Shown piece after piece: positions 25,365-33,646 of a stretch of 64,000 nucleotides of DNA. Below the pieces are notes generated by a model, which worked only from the letters and a program-made list of their open reading frames with translations, had not been told where the DNA came from and ran no database searches. Positions within the stretch are counted from its first letter, which is position 1, and each line of letters starts with the position of its first letter. Where the stretch lies: NCBI GenBank assembly GCA_021531385.1, contig JAFBIR010000011.1:62001-126000 (forward strand). The letters are read 5' to 3'. Source of the stretch: Parabacteroides distasonis (GTDB lineage Bacteria; Bacteroidota; Bacteroidia; Bacteroidales; Tannerellaceae). Both the position numbers and the translations under genes were made by a program.

Positions 25365-25682
25365 TTAAGCAACAACTTCTTTAATCAACACCTCGCTGAA
25401 CTGCTGACGATGGCCGTTCAATTTGCGGTAACCTTTTCTTCTCTTCTTGTGGAAAACAAGCACCTTATCGCCCTTTACCAACGGAGAAACGATCTCGCAT
25501 ACCACCTTCGCGCCCTCAACTGTCGGTGCACCAATTTTAACCTCGCCGTCGTTATCAACTAACAACACCTTGTCAAACTCAACAACAGCACCGCTCTCTG
25601 CATTCTGAATGTGGTGAACAAATAACTTCTTACCTTGCTCAGCCTTGAACTGTTGTCCGTTAATCTCTACTACTACGTACAT
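25365..25682 (-). CDS. rplU: 50S ribosomal protein L21
   Basis: A 105-residue large-subunit protein that binds 23S rRNA. It starts [20 protein letters not shown] and has the C-terminal [20 protein letters not shown]. First gene of the rplU-rpmA operon, preceded by a strong promoter and a leader of about 85 bases with GC-rich pairing. Confidence 0.98.
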   Translation of the reverse strand: MYVVVEINGQQFKAEQGKKLFVHHIQNAESGAVVEFDKVLLVDNDGEVKIGAPTVEGAKVVCEIVSPLVKGDKVLVFHKKRRKGYRKLNGHRQQFSEVLIKEVVA

Positions 25683-25766
25683 CTGTCTTTTTTCTAATTT
25701 AAACAGGTTAGGTCCCGAGGGTGGGCTCCGTCTCCGGCTCCACTTGGACTACCCTCTGCGGAAAAT
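25683..25766 (-). promoter_or_regulatory. Possible structured L21 leader
   Basis: The RNA leader of rplU has an outer helix GAGGGT/ACCCTC, an inner small hairpin CCA-AG-TGG and a CCG-GAGA-CGG hairpin with a GNRA-type loop. Such a branched GC-rich leader is unlike the A/T-rich leaders elsewhere in the window and could be the binding site for feedback control by L21 or another ribosomal protein. Function is inference. Confidence 0.45.
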
Positions 25767-25771
25767 CGGCG

Positions 25772-25802
25772 CAAAGGTACAGATAATTCTGTAACCAACA
25801 AA
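25772..25802 (-). promoter_or_regulatory. rplU-rpmA promoter, consensus match
   Basis: Minus-strand TTTG (25799-25802), exactly 19 bases, then TACCTTTG (25772-25779): the best-matched Bacteroidetes promoter among the housekeeping genes of the window. Confidence 0.8.
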
Positions 25803-25865
25803 CTATTTATCCCTTTTCTTCACCTCATTTGCGGGTCTTTTTCTTTTTTCCCCGTCTGCCGATAA

Positions 25866-26387
25866 TCACTTCGCGGCATGAAGAATAAAGGTTGTCGCTC
25901 CAAGCGTAACAATCGCCTCATCTTCCAAGCGCACCTGCTCTTTTTTGCCTACCAAGACACTGCCCACGAATGTACCGGTAAGGCTGGGGAAATCGCGCAC
26001 CGTGTACACGAATGCTCCATCGGCATTTCGCTTTACGTTGAGCACGCAATGCTTACGCCCCATACTGGGATCGCTTGTGATAATCTCCACATCCACCCCT
26101 TCGGTATCCTTGTTCCGTCGGCCTATCACATTATCACCCAACTTCAAAGGCAACTCCTGCTTGTAGGCAAAAGCATTCTCAATCACTGTGATATAACCAC
26201 ATGAGAAATCGGTTTCTTTCACCTCTTTCTCGCCACCGTCAGCCGTTTTGACCCGCTTTAAGCCTAATTTGATCTTAAATTGTGCGCCACAACGGGGGCA
26301 GACAAAGGCCAATACCTTCCCTTCGGGATACTTCGTCTCATCAAAAGAGAGCTGGTTGTCGCACTTGGGGCAGAATACTCGTTTCAT
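25866..26387 (-). CDS. FHA domain protein with N-terminal zinc ribbon
   Basis: A 173-residue cytoplasmic protein. The N-terminus has a zinc ribbon (CPKC ... CPRC, residues 6-33). A forkhead-associated domain follows (about 75-165) with IGRRNKDTEGVDVEIITSDP, SMGRKHCVLNV and a final FILH, which bind phosphothreonine in this family. No kinase gene is adjacent. It is preceded by a short leader peptide frame and terminator (26448-26508). Confidence 0.85.
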   Translation of the reverse strand: MKRVFCPKCDNQLSFDETKYPEGKVLAFVCPRCGAQFKIKLGLKRVKTADGGEKEVKETDFSCGYITVIENAFAYKQELPLKLGDNVIGRRNKDTEGVDVEIITSDPSMGRKHCVLNVKRNADGAFVYTVRDFPSLTGTFVGSVLVGKKEQVRLEDEAIVTLGATTFILHAAK

Positions 26388-26447
26388 ATCTTTTTCTTTG
26401 TTGGAAATCTGTTCTTATGCATGACTTTCACGGCAGCGAAGGAACAT

Positions 26448-26475
26448 AAAAAAAGGCCATCCATCACGGACAGCC
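26448..26475 (-). terminator. Terminator in the FHA-gene leader
   Basis: An eight-base stem (26455-26462 with 26468-26475, two G-T pairs) with a five-base loop is followed by seven T residues on the minus strand. It overlaps the end of the small leader frame. It could end an attenuated leader RNA of the FHA gene or readthrough from nadK. Confidence 0.7.
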
Positions 26476-26508
26476 AATTTCAATTGTTAACCTTAAATCT
26501 AATACCAT
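26464..26508 (-). CDS. Possible 14-residue leader peptide
   Basis: A short frame reading MVLDLRLTIEIGCP, whose stop codon sits in the loop of the following terminator hairpin. It begins about 14 bases downstream of a -7 box TACATTTG (26522-26529). The arrangement of promoter, peptide and terminator resembles translational attenuation, but no run of regulatory codons is obvious. Confidence 0.35.
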   Translation of the reverse strand: MVLDLRLTIEIGCP

Positions 26509-26521
26509 GAAAAACACGTTG

Positions 26522-26529
26522 CAAATGTA
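26522..26529 (-). promoter_or_regulatory. -7 box upstream of the leader peptide
   Basis: TACATTTG on the minus strand matches TAnnTTTG; the nearest -33 candidate (TTTTG) lies 23 bases upstream, so spacing is loose. It would start transcription near 26515. Confidence 0.45.
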
Positions 26530-26622
26530 AGCCTTTTATGTTATATAGCATACAAAATCGCTTGGAAATCTCATTAATTTAACCTCAATTAACCAATTCC
26601 TGCTTTACAACATATTTTTTAA

Positions 26623-27498
26623 TCATTTTGCTCGAATATCTGCACCCCACATTAGCTTCTCGCGCAGGGTCTCATAAAACGTATGGTTGTAGCGCTTGAC
26701 TACCTTCGCCCGGTAATCCGCCCGACTCAATGTCAATTCCATGCCCGAAGGGAAAATCTCCGACCGGCCATCGAGCGAAATCAGAAAATAGCGGTTGCGA
26801 CTTTCCACACGCATGGAGATCACATCACTATCGGGAATGACCAATGGACGCACATTGAGCGAATGAGGAGCCACCGGACTCAACACTAAATTACTACACT
26901 GAGGAGCAATAATAGGGCCTCCCACACTCATGGAATAGGCCGTAGAGCCAGTAGGAGTTGCGATCACCAAACCATCCGCTTGGTAAGAGGTCAGGTATTC
27001 GCCATTCAAAAAGGTATGAATGGTGATCATCGACGAGCTATCTCGCTTCAACACAGCAATTTCGTTGAGCGCATAATTATAACCTCGAAAAACACGCTCT
27101 TCCGTATAAAGACGCAGTAGCGTGCGCTCTTCTACCTTATAATAATGTTTGAAAATCTCATCCAAGGTCTCTTCTAAAGCCTGATTGGAGACATCCGCCA
27201 AAAAGCCCAATCGCCCAGCATTGATTCCCAAGATGGGGATCTCCTGCCGATTAACCCGAGCCGCCGTACGTAAAAAAGTACCATCTCCGCCAACGCTCAA
27301 AGCCATATCCAAATCGAACTCATCGCCTGTCAGCAGACCGCTCACCGGAGGCTCCATTCCAAATGCCTCCGTCAAAAAAGCATAATAGGGCGCATCCACA
27401 TAAATCTCCGCCTCCTGTTCTCGCAATTTCGCAAACAGACGCTTAATCAGACTTTGACGCTCCGCTTGATATTCACTGCCAAATATACCGACTTTCAA
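26623..27498 (-). CDS. nadK: NAD kinase
   Basis: Phosphorylates NAD to NADP. The 291-residue protein has the signature GGDGTFLRTAARV (about 74-86), NAGRLGFLADV, the NE motif in NYALNEIAVLKRD and TPTGSTAYSMSVGGPI. It lies 25 bases after the CBS-domain gene on the same strand, a common Bacteroidales pairing. Confidence 0.95.
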   Translation of the reverse strand: MKVGIFGSEYQAERQSLIKRLFAKLREQEAEIYVDAPYYAFLTEAFGMEPPVSGLLTGDEFDLDMALSVGGDGTFLRTAARVNRQEIPILGINAGRLGFLADVSNQALEETLDEIFKHYYKVEERTLLRLYTEERVFRGYNYALNEIAVLKRDSSSMITIHTFLNGEYLTSYQADGLVIATPTGSTAYSMSVGGPIIAPQCSNLVLSPVAPHSLNVRPLVIPDSDVISMRVESRNRYFLISLDGRSEIFPSGMELTLSRADYRAKVVKRYNHTFYETLREKLMWGADIRAK

Positions 27499-27523
27499 GA
27501 CACACTCCCTCCCCGATTTCTCA

Positions 27524-28186
27524 TTACATATTCATATAATATAATAACTCACGCATCCGACGCTGCAAACGCTCATCCACCATACCCTGCTCCATAAAGT
27601 GATAACAGACAGTATAATTAAATCGCTCAAAGCTACGCAACACTGGCGAGGCATCCACCAAATCAATTTTCAAAGCCACCCACCAACGGCCACTTTCTGG
27701 ATCCATGTGCGTGAGTAAACTGAGCACATGGGCATTGTTTGACTCCACCAAACGGGACAACTCTGTCAAATTATAATCACGTGCCTCAAACTCCAAGACA
27801 ATCACACTGCCTTCACTGTCTGCTCCACACCATTCTGCCAGGCAACCGATCATCCTGTCTTGTGTGACCACGCCCACATAAATCCTATCCGACGAACAGA
27901 CCGGCAACAAACTCAACCCATAACGAGCCATGAGAGAAAGGGACTCATGCAACGAGGCATCTCCCGGAATGGAAACATCCAATAAGGAGGCATCAGATAA
28001 AGGTATGGTTAGCAAAGGCACCTCCAAAAGCGCCTTCTCCTCCACCAAGCCCCGATAAAGCCCATTGCCTGTCACTAATGGGAGCTGTTTCACCTTCAAC
28101 TCATCCATCAAGTTTAAGGCATATTCCACTGTATCATAATCCTTTAATACCGGAATCTCTTTCGTTATGAAATCTTTCACCAACAT
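27524..28186 (-). CDS. CBS domain pair protein (AcuB-like)
   Basis: A 220-residue protein with two CBS domains (about 1-55 and 70-125) and a C-terminal ACT-like region (about 135-215). CBS pairs bind adenine nucleotides and regulate partner proteins. As the first gene before nadK it could sense adenylate or NAD status, but this is inference from position only. Confidence 0.8.
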   Translation of the reverse strand: MLVKDFITKEIPVLKDYDTVEYALNLMDELKVKQLPLVTGNGLYRGLVEEKALLEVPLLTIPLSDASLLDVSIPGDASLHESLSLMARYGLSLLPVCSSDRIYVGVVTQDRMIGCLAEWCGADSEGSVIVLEFEARDYNLTELSRLVESNNAHVLSLLTHMDPESGRWWVALKIDLVDASPVLRSFERFNYTVCYHFMEQGMVDERLQRRMRELLYYMNM

Positions 28187-28214
28187 TATGTTCTATTTTC
28201 CCGAAAAATCCTGC

Positions 28215-28243
28215 TAAATTTGCCATAGTTTTGTGCAAATGTA
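28215..28243. promoter_or_regulatory. Divergent -7 boxes between CBS gene and pdxJ
   Basis: Plus strand TAAATTTG (28215-28222) and TAGTTTTG (28226-28233) point to pdxJ, while minus-strand TACATTTG (28236-28243) points to the CBS-nadK pair. No clear -33 boxes at the standard distance. Confidence 0.4.
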
Positions 28244-28271
28244 AGCAAAGAAACAGAAAATACGACATACA

Positions 28272-28991
28272 ATGACAAATTTAAGTGTAAACATCAACAA
28301 GGTGGCTACGATTCGCAACGCCCGGGGAGGCAATCGACCGGATGTGTTGCAAGTAGCCCAAGATTGTGAGTCATTCGGTGCGCAAGGTATTACTGTGCAC
28401 CCTCGCCCTGATGAAAGACATATACGTTATAGCGATGTCTATGCCTTGCAGCCCTTGATCAAGACAGAATTTAATATTGAAGGTTATCCTTGCGAGAAAT
28501 TCATTGACTTAGTATTGAAGGTTAAACCTACCCAAGTGACGTTGGTGCCAGATGCGCCTGACGCTATCACCTCCAATGCCGGATGGGACGTGAAAACGAA
28601 TTTCGATTTCCTCCGTGAGTTGGCTGACACTTTCACCGCACAGGGAATCCGCACCTCCATTTTCGTTGGCACCGACTTAGAGAATCTGGAATGGGCGGCC
28701 AAAACAGGCGCAGATCGCATTGAACTATACACGGAGCCCTACGCTTCAGCGTACAGTCTTAACAGAGAAGCAGCGATCGCACCTTTCGTAGAGGCAGCTC
28801 AAAAGGCGAAAAACTTAGGGTTGGGTGTCAATGCCGGACATGACCTCAGCTTGGAAAACCTGGCTTTTTTCAGCCAACAGATCCCCTGGTTAGATGAGGT
28901 ATCCATTGGCCACGCCCTCATCTGCGACGCTCTTTATTTGGGCTTACAGGAAACCATTGCTCGTTACCGGGCTCAATTGAAATCCATTTAA
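28272..28991 (+). CDS. pdxJ: Pyridoxine 5'-phosphate synthase
   Basis: Joins 1-deoxyxylulose 5-phosphate with 3-amino-2-oxopropyl phosphate in vitamin B6 synthesis. The 239-residue TIM barrel shows [17 protein letters not shown] at the start, [21 protein letters not shown] and the phosphate site VNAGHDLSL. It is first in a transcript with the exbB-exbD-tonB genes (43-base gap). Confidence 0.96.
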   Translation: MTNLSVNINKVATIRNARGGNRPDVLQVAQDCESFGAQGITVHPRPDERHIRYSDVYALQPLIKTEFNIEGYPCEKFIDLVLKVKPTQVTLVPDAPDAITSNAGWDVKTNFDFLRELADTFTAQGIRTSIFVGTDLENLEWAAKTGADRIELYTEPYASAYSLNREAAIAPFVEAAQKAKNLGLGVNAGHDLSLENLAFFSQQIPWLDEVSIGHALICDALYLGLQETIARYRAQLKSI

Positions 28992-29034
28992 ACAAGTATA
29001 ACGAATTAACATTCATCATTCAAAACTAAAAAGT

Positions 29035-29745
29035 ATGAGCATTTTACTTTCCATTCAAGCCGCAGGAGCACAAGCGGCAGAGCAAATGCCGGACTTAACG
29101 GCTGTAACGCTTCCTACCGAAGCTGAAATCAACGTGATCGACCTCGCCATGAAAGGCGGCTGGATCATGGTAGTCCTACTCCTGCTCTCGTTAATGGCTA
29201 TTTATATCTTCGTGCAACGCCTAATCGTTATTCGTAGGGCAGGAAAGGAAGATGAGACTTTCATGAACCGAATTAAAGATTATATCCATGAAGGAAAGGT
29301 GGATTCAGCTCTCAATCTGTGCCGCGCCACCAATACCCCAGCAGCACGCATGATTGAAAAGGGAATCACTCGTTTAGGTCGGCCGATGAACGACGTGTTA
29401 GTTGCGATTGAGAATGTGGGCAACTTGGAAATCGCTAAATTGGAAAAGGGTTTCCCCTTAATCGCTACCACCTCAGCAGGTGCCCCCATGTTAGGATTCC
29501 TGGGTACGGTAACGGGCATGGTACGTGCCTTTTTTGATATGGCCAACGCAGGCACTAACGTAGATGTGGCTCTGCTTTCGGGCGGTATCTACGAGGCCTT
29601 GGTTACGACCGTAGGAGGTCTGGTAGTAGGCATCATCGCTCTTTTCGCCTATAACTATTTGGTTTCTCAGGTAGATAACGTGGTGAACAAGATGGAGGCA
29701 CGCACCATGGAATTCATGGACTTATTAAACGAACCCGCAAATTGA
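29035..29745 (+). CDS. exbB: ExbB/TolQ-type proton channel
   Basis: A 236-residue inner-membrane protein with three hydrophobic segments (about 38-62, 130-160 and 180-207). MEKGFP-type linker ELEKGFPLIATTSAGAPMLG and the conserved GTVTGMVRAF match the MotA/TolQ/ExbB family. Together with the following ExbD and TonB proteins it uses the proton gradient to energise outer-membrane receptors such as the one at 34358. The symbol is by family; TolQ is not excluded. Confidence 0.88.
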   Translation: MSILLSIQAAGAQAAEQMPDLTAVTLPTEAEINVIDLAMKGGWIMVVLLLLSLMAIYIFVQRLIVIRRAGKEDETFMNRIKDYIHEGKVDSALNLCRATNTPAARMIEKGITRLGRPMNDVLVAIENVGNLEIAKLEKGFPLIATTSAGAPMLGFLGTVTGMVRAFFDMANAGTNVDVALLSGGIYEALVTTVGGLVVGIIALFAYNYLVSQVDNVVNKMEARTMEFMDLLNEPAN

Positions 29746-29752
29746 TCTGAGC

Positions 29753-30163
29753 ATGGCATTAAAAAGAAGAACAAAGGTAAACGAAGCGTTCAGCATGGCT
29801 TCCATGACGGATGTGATCTTCCTCTTGCTGATCTTCTTCATGGTAACCTCCACCGTGGTCATTCCGAATGCGATCAAGGTAACTTTGCCTCAATCGCAGA
29901 AGCAAACGGCGGCTAAGCCTCTGACTCGCTTGACTATCGACGCTAACCTGAACTACTATGTGGCCTTCGGGAAGCAAAAAGAGGTTCAGGTCACCTTCGA
30001 CGAGATCACACCGTTTCTGCAAGACAGCTATACCAAGGAGCCAGAGATGTTTGTCGCACTCTATGCGGATGAGACTGTCCCTTATAAAGAGATCGTCAAG
30101 ATATTAAACATTGCGAACGAGAATAAATTCAAGATGGTGCTTGCTACCCGTCCGCAGAAATAA
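29753..30163 (+). CDS. exbD: ExbD/TolR-type biopolymer transport protein
   Basis: A 136-residue protein with one N-terminal membrane helix (about 17-38) in which the essential aspartate appears in MTDVIFLLLIFFMVTS, followed by a periplasmic domain. It starts seven bases after exbB and six bases before the tonB-like gene. Confidence 0.9.
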   Translation: MALKRRTKVNEAFSMASMTDVIFLLLIFFMVTSTVVIPNAIKVTLPQSQKQTAAKPLTRLTIDANLNYYVAFGKQKEVQVTFDEITPFLQDSYTKEPEMFVALYADETVPYKEIVKILNIANENKFKMVLATRPQK

Positions 30164-30169
30164 ACCAAT

Positions 30170-31021
30170 ATGAGACTGAACAAAGATGACATATACAGCT
30201 TGATCGGAACCCTGGCCTTCCACGGTGTCCTCTTAGCCTTGCTCTGGTTCACCGTTTTGCGCACGGAAATACCTGACGAAGATGGAGGCATTTTGGTCAA
30301 CTTTGGCAATGTGGATGCGGCAGCGGGTACGTTTGAGCCCAAATACACCGGCGTGGAACCTCCTCAAGAAACCACTACGCCGCCTCCACCTGAGCCACAA
30401 GTAGAAACCCCGAAGCAAGAGATGATCACGCAGAACATTGAAGAGAGCGTGAACCTGGAGCAGGAGGCAAAGAAAAAAGCTGAAGAGGAGAAGCGTAAGC
30501 GAGAAGCTGAGGAGAAGAAACGCAAGGAAGAGGCTGAAAAAGAGCGCATCCGTAAGGTAGAAGCAGAGAAGCAACGCCTTGCCGAAGAACAACGCAAAAA
30601 AGAACAGGCCATTAGCAACAAAGTGGCAGGCGCTTTCGGAATAGGCAGTGCGCAAGGCAATAGCCAAGGCGATGCCTCCACCGGAACAGGTAACCAAGGC
30701 AGCCCCTTCGGTAACTCTGACCATGGGGCCAACGAGGGTGTGGGAGGCTATGGCTCTTTCAACCTGAACGGACGTTCTATCGGCTCGGGAGGATTGCCAC
30801 GGCCCGCTTACACCGTGCAAGAAGAGGGGCGCATTGTCGTGAACATCACCGTAGATCCCAAAGGCAATGTGATTTTTGCAGAGGTGGGTCGAGGCACCAA
30901 CATCGATAATGCCTCTATGCGTAAGAGCGCCTTGGAGGCCGCACGCAAAGCAAAGTTCAACTCAATCAGTGGAGCTAATAACCAAAGCGGTACCATAACA
31001 TATGTATATAAATTTAAATAG
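30170..31021 (+). CDS. tonB: TonB-like energy transducer
   Basis: A 283-residue protein with an N-terminal membrane anchor (about 15-32), a proline-rich stretch (PPPPEPQVETP), a long Lys/Glu/Arg coiled segment (about 100-145), a Gly/Asn/Ser-rich linker and a C-terminal TonB/TolA domain (RIVVNITVDPKGNVIFAEV onward). The coiled segment is TolA-like, so the name TonB rests mainly on the neighbours ExbB and ExbD. Confidence 0.8.
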   Translation: MRLNKDDIYSLIGTLAFHGVLLALLWFTVLRTEIPDEDGGILVNFGNVDAAAGTFEPKYTGVEPPQETTTPPPPEPQVETPKQEMITQNIEESVNLEQEAKKKAEEEKRKREAEEKKRKEEAEKERIRKVEAEKQRLAEEQRKKEQAISNKVAGAFGIGSAQGNSQGDASTGTGNQGSPFGNSDHGANEGVGGYGSFNLNGRSIGSGGLPRPAYTVQEEGRIVVNITVDPKGNVIFAEVGRGTNIDNASMRKSALEAARKAKFNSISGANNQSGTITYVYKFK

Positions 31022-31028
31022 AAAACAG

Positions 31029-31577
31029 ATGAAGAAAGCAATCGTATTCTTAGCCAATGGCTTCGAGGAAATGGAAGCCACAGGCACCATTGATATTCTG
31101 CGTCGTGGCGGCGTAGAGGTGACTATCGTAACAATCAACAGTAGCCGAGAGGTAACCGGTGCACATGGAATGGTCTATTTGGCAGATCAGACCTTGGCAG
31201 AGGCTGACTGTACTACGGCTGATGCGTTGGTCTTGCCAGGAGGTATGCCCGGAGCCACCAATCTGAATGCCTGCGAACCCCTGCGTGAACTGCTCCAGGC
31301 ACACTATGCGCAAGAAAAATTAGTAGCAGCTATCTGTGCGGCTCCTCTCGTTTTGGGCGGATTAGGCTTCTTACAAGGACGTAAAGCTACCTGTTATCCC
31401 GGTTTTGAGAATCAATTGACAGGTGCAACCGTCACTGGCGAAGCAGTTGAGATAGACGGCAATGTCATTACCGGCAGAGGCCCCGGATTAGTATTCAACT
31501 TCGGTTTGTCTTTAGTAGCCTATTTACAAGGCTTGGAAAAAGCCGACGAAGTAGCCGCAGGCATGCTGTTGTTATAA
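31029..31577 (+). CDS. DJ-1/PfpI family protein
   Basis: A 182-residue protein starting MKKAIVFLANGFEEMEATG, with the catalytic-type cysteine in VAAICAAPLVLGG (about residue 106) and PGGMPGATNL. DJ-1-type proteins include deglycases and thiazole-kinase-associated enzymes (ThiJ). The start at 31029 is used; the frame extends to 31002, overlapping tonB. Its stop overlaps the convergent menA stop by six bases. Confidence 0.88.
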   Translation: MKKAIVFLANGFEEMEATGTIDILRRGGVEVTIVTINSSREVTGAHGMVYLADQTLAEADCTTADALVLPGGMPGATNLNACEPLRELLQAHYAQEKLVAAICAAPLVLGGLGFLQGRKATCYPGFENQLTGATVTGEAVEIDGNVITGRGPGLVFNFGLSLVAYLQGLEKADEVAAGMLLL

Positions 31578-32456
31578 GCAAAGCAACAGACTTACTAACA
31601 GAGAGAAGAGGAACACATTGCGAGCCGTATGTCCCAGCGTGGCATTCAAGGCTCGCCCCTCTTGCCTCCGCAATTCCTGCCAAGTGGCCAAGAATAAGAC
31701 AAAGAAGAGTCCGAACAAGGCAATCAGCCACACCGGAGCGGTCAAAAGCAATGGAAAGACCAAGAGCAACGCCAATCCCCCATTCACAAAATAAGCCACC
31801 CGTCCGAATCCTCTACCAAATAGTACGATCGTCGTACGCTTGCCCGCAGCCTTGTCCTGCACGTAATCCCGGTAATTATTCACGATCAAGATATTAGCAG
31901 AAAGAAAACCAACTGCCAATGAGAGCAAGAAAGCCAATAGGGAGAAGGAAAGTGCCTGCACATAATAGGTGAAGCATACCGGCACAACGCCATAGAAAAG
32001 CACCACACAGACATCGCCCAAACCATTATAAGCCAAAGGGAAAGGACCTGCAGAATAGGCTAATACACACAAGGCGATCGCTAAACCGATCCCAATTAAC
32101 CACCAACCACCATACAAAATCAAAAAGCAACCCAAGAAACAGGCCATCCCTAAGGCTAAAAAGGTGCCGATCAACATCGCACGAGGCGTGATCCACCCTT
32201 GAGCCACCGCTCGTTCAGGTCCTAAACGATCCGCACCATCTGCTCCCTTCTTGAAATCGAAATAATCATTGGCAAAATTACTGGCTATCTGCGCCAAAAG
32301 AGCCACGCCCACGCAAAAAAGGGCAGGAATCCACTGAAACACTCCATCCCGATAAGCCAATGCACAAGCCAATATCACTGGGCTTAACGAGGCAGGCAAG
32401 GTACGTGGGCGAGCCGCCTCTAACCAAGCCCAAACCTTTGATTTTTCGTTCTTCAT
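31572..32456 (-). CDS. menA: 1,4-dihydroxy-2-naphthoate polyprenyltransferase
   Basis: Prenylates dihydroxynaphthoate in menaquinone synthesis. About 294 residues with eight to nine membrane helices; the Asp-rich prenyl diphosphate site NFANDYFDFKKGAD (about 60-73) and the second site NNYRDYVQDKAAGKRT are clear. The start at 32456 gives the family-typical beginning; the longer frame to 32534 covers the promoter. It overlaps the DJ-1 gene end by six bases. Confidence 0.93.
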   Translation of the reverse strand: MKNEKSKVWAWLEAARPRTLPASLSPVILACALAYRDGVFQWIPALFCVGVALLAQIASNFANDYFDFKKGADGADRLGPERAVAQGWITPRAMLIGTFLALGMACFLGCFLILYGGWWLIGIGLAIALCVLAYSAGPFPLAYNGLGDVCVVLFYGVVPVCFTYYVQALSFSLLAFLLSLAVGFLSANILIVNNYRDYVQDKAAGKRTTIVLFGRGFGRVAYFVNGGLALLLVFPLLLTAPVWLIALFGLFFVLFLATWQELRRQEGRALNATLGHTARNVFLFSLLVSLLLCL

Positions 32457-32491
32457 CGCTATTATCTCCTTACTCTTCTCAAAAATTTTCG

Positions 32492-32551
32492 CAAAAATAG
32501 CAAACAAACGGCACTCCAAAGCTGTTTTTATCATAGAAACAGCTATTTTTG
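32492..32551. promoter_or_regulatory. Divergent menA / hypothetical promoters with inverted repeat
   Basis: Minus strand: TTTG (32517-32520), 17 bases, TATTTTTG (32492-32499) for menA. Plus strand: -7 TATTTTTG (32544-32551) only five bases before the next ATG. Between them AGCTGTTT (32520-32527) and AAACAGCT (32537-32544) form an inverted repeat touching both promoters, a possible operator. Confidence 0.5.
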
Positions 32552-32555
32552 TCGT

Positions 32556-32957
32556 ATGAAACGTGCATTTTATCTCATCGGATTATTGCTTGGCTTGCTC
32601 TTCTTCGTTTCCGAAGAAAGCCACCAAGAACAAGGTAACCAGAAAGTTACCACCGTAGAGAGTTATATGCAAGAGACAGCCACCTCCGACATGGAGCGCA
32701 AGCTCGAAGTATTGAGCGAGGAGTTGCAACATAACCAGGGTTTGCTCGCCCGGCGTAATTTCCAAGCGAACGGGCAAAGCCTCACCCTTCGCCACATAAA
32801 GACGTTAGAGAAGATCGTGCATGAAACAGCAATTCAGCAGGCAAATCAACTCCATCGTCTTTCCCAACATAGAAACCTCACCTATATCAACCACCTCTCC
32901 AGTTTGGCTTGCCGTGAGGGTCAACACCTGTTCGCCCTGCGGAAGCTTCTTCTTTAG
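32556..32957 (+). CDS. Small exported hypothetical protein
   Basis: A 133-residue protein with an N-terminal hydrophobic segment (residues 4-18, LIGLLLGLLFFVS) that may be a signal peptide or anchor, then a charged helical body. No family recognised. The -7 box ends five bases before the ATG, so the mRNA may have almost no leader. A terminator follows. Confidence 0.6.
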   Translation: MKRAFYLIGLLLGLLFFVSEESHQEQGNQKVTTVESYMQETATSDMERKLEVLSEELQHNQGLLARRNFQANGQSLTLRHIKTLEKIVHETAIQQANQLHRLSQHRNLTYINHLSSLACREGQHLFALRKLLL

Positions 32958-32980
32958 CGATTTTAGACATAGGAGAATCG

Positions 32981-33012
32981 GTGTATCCATTGTTCTGGAT
33001 ACACATCTTTTT
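32981..33012 (+). terminator. Intrinsic terminator after small exported protein
   Basis: GTGTATCC (32981-32988) pairs with GGATACAC (32997-33004), loop of eight bases, followed by TCTTTTT. Confidence 0.8.
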
Positions 33013-33085
33013 ATGCCTTTACGGGATTGACTCGTAATTGCATATACATTCTAATTATCAACCATTTCAAAATCGCAAAAGAATT

Positions 33086-33286
33086 ATGACAACAAAAAAA
33101 TCACATAAATACGGCATCTATTTGTATGTTTTACTGACTATCGTTGGCTGCGTGCTCGCATGCAGCAATATCATCTCCAACGATTACCTCAAATTGGTAG
33201 TCGTCATGGGAGCCCTCTGTTTTGGACTTTATGGCATTATGAAAGGTCTTAGCACGCCCTCTGAAACGGCGGAAGAGCAAGTATAA
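33086..33286 (+). CDS. Small two-helix membrane protein 1
   Basis: A 66-residue protein with a basic start (TTKKSHKYG) and two hydrophobic segments (about 10-27 and 33-52). The frame is open to 33038, but the ATG at 33086 is preferred because the upstream codons are unlike a membrane protein start. No family recognised. The next gene, 19 bases on, encodes a protein of similar size and layout. Confidence 0.65.
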   Translation: MTTKKSHKYGIYLYVLLTIVGCVLACSNIISNDYLKLVVVMGALCFGLYGIMKGLSTPSETAEEQV

Positions 33287-33305
33287 ACTTTAAAACAGAG
33301 AAGAT

Positions 33306-33500
33306 ATGCGAGTCAATAAAGATTTAATGGAGTCACTGATGATGGTGGCCTTTATTACTTTGGTATTAGTAGGTACCACACATTTTGACAGCGAATTGAC
33401 TAAATATCTCATCATGGGAGGTTTAGGCGTTATCATAGCCTTGACAGGAGTCCTTCGCTATGTGGTTGCACCGAAGCAAAAAATCGAAAGGATTGAATAA
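33306..33500 (+). CDS. Small two-helix membrane protein 2
   Basis: A 64-residue protein with two hydrophobic segments (about 10-25 and 33-52) and a basic tail (KQKIERIE). It follows the similar small gene and has an AGAGAAGAT-type upstream sequence. The two may be diverged paralogs acting together; no function can be assigned. Confidence 0.65.
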   Translation: MRVNKDLMESLMMVAFITLVLVGTTHFDSELTKYLIMGGLGVIIALTGVLRYVVAPKQKIERIE

Positions 33501-33646
33501 AGGTATAGTAATATAGAATCCCTCTATCGAAGGATAAAAAATATCTGTTTGCACAGTATGAATGGTTGCTTTACATTTGCTGTCAGAAAAAGCGATTCTA
33601 ATAGTATTTGTACAAACAACCATTTAAAGTAAAAGGAGATTTTGAC

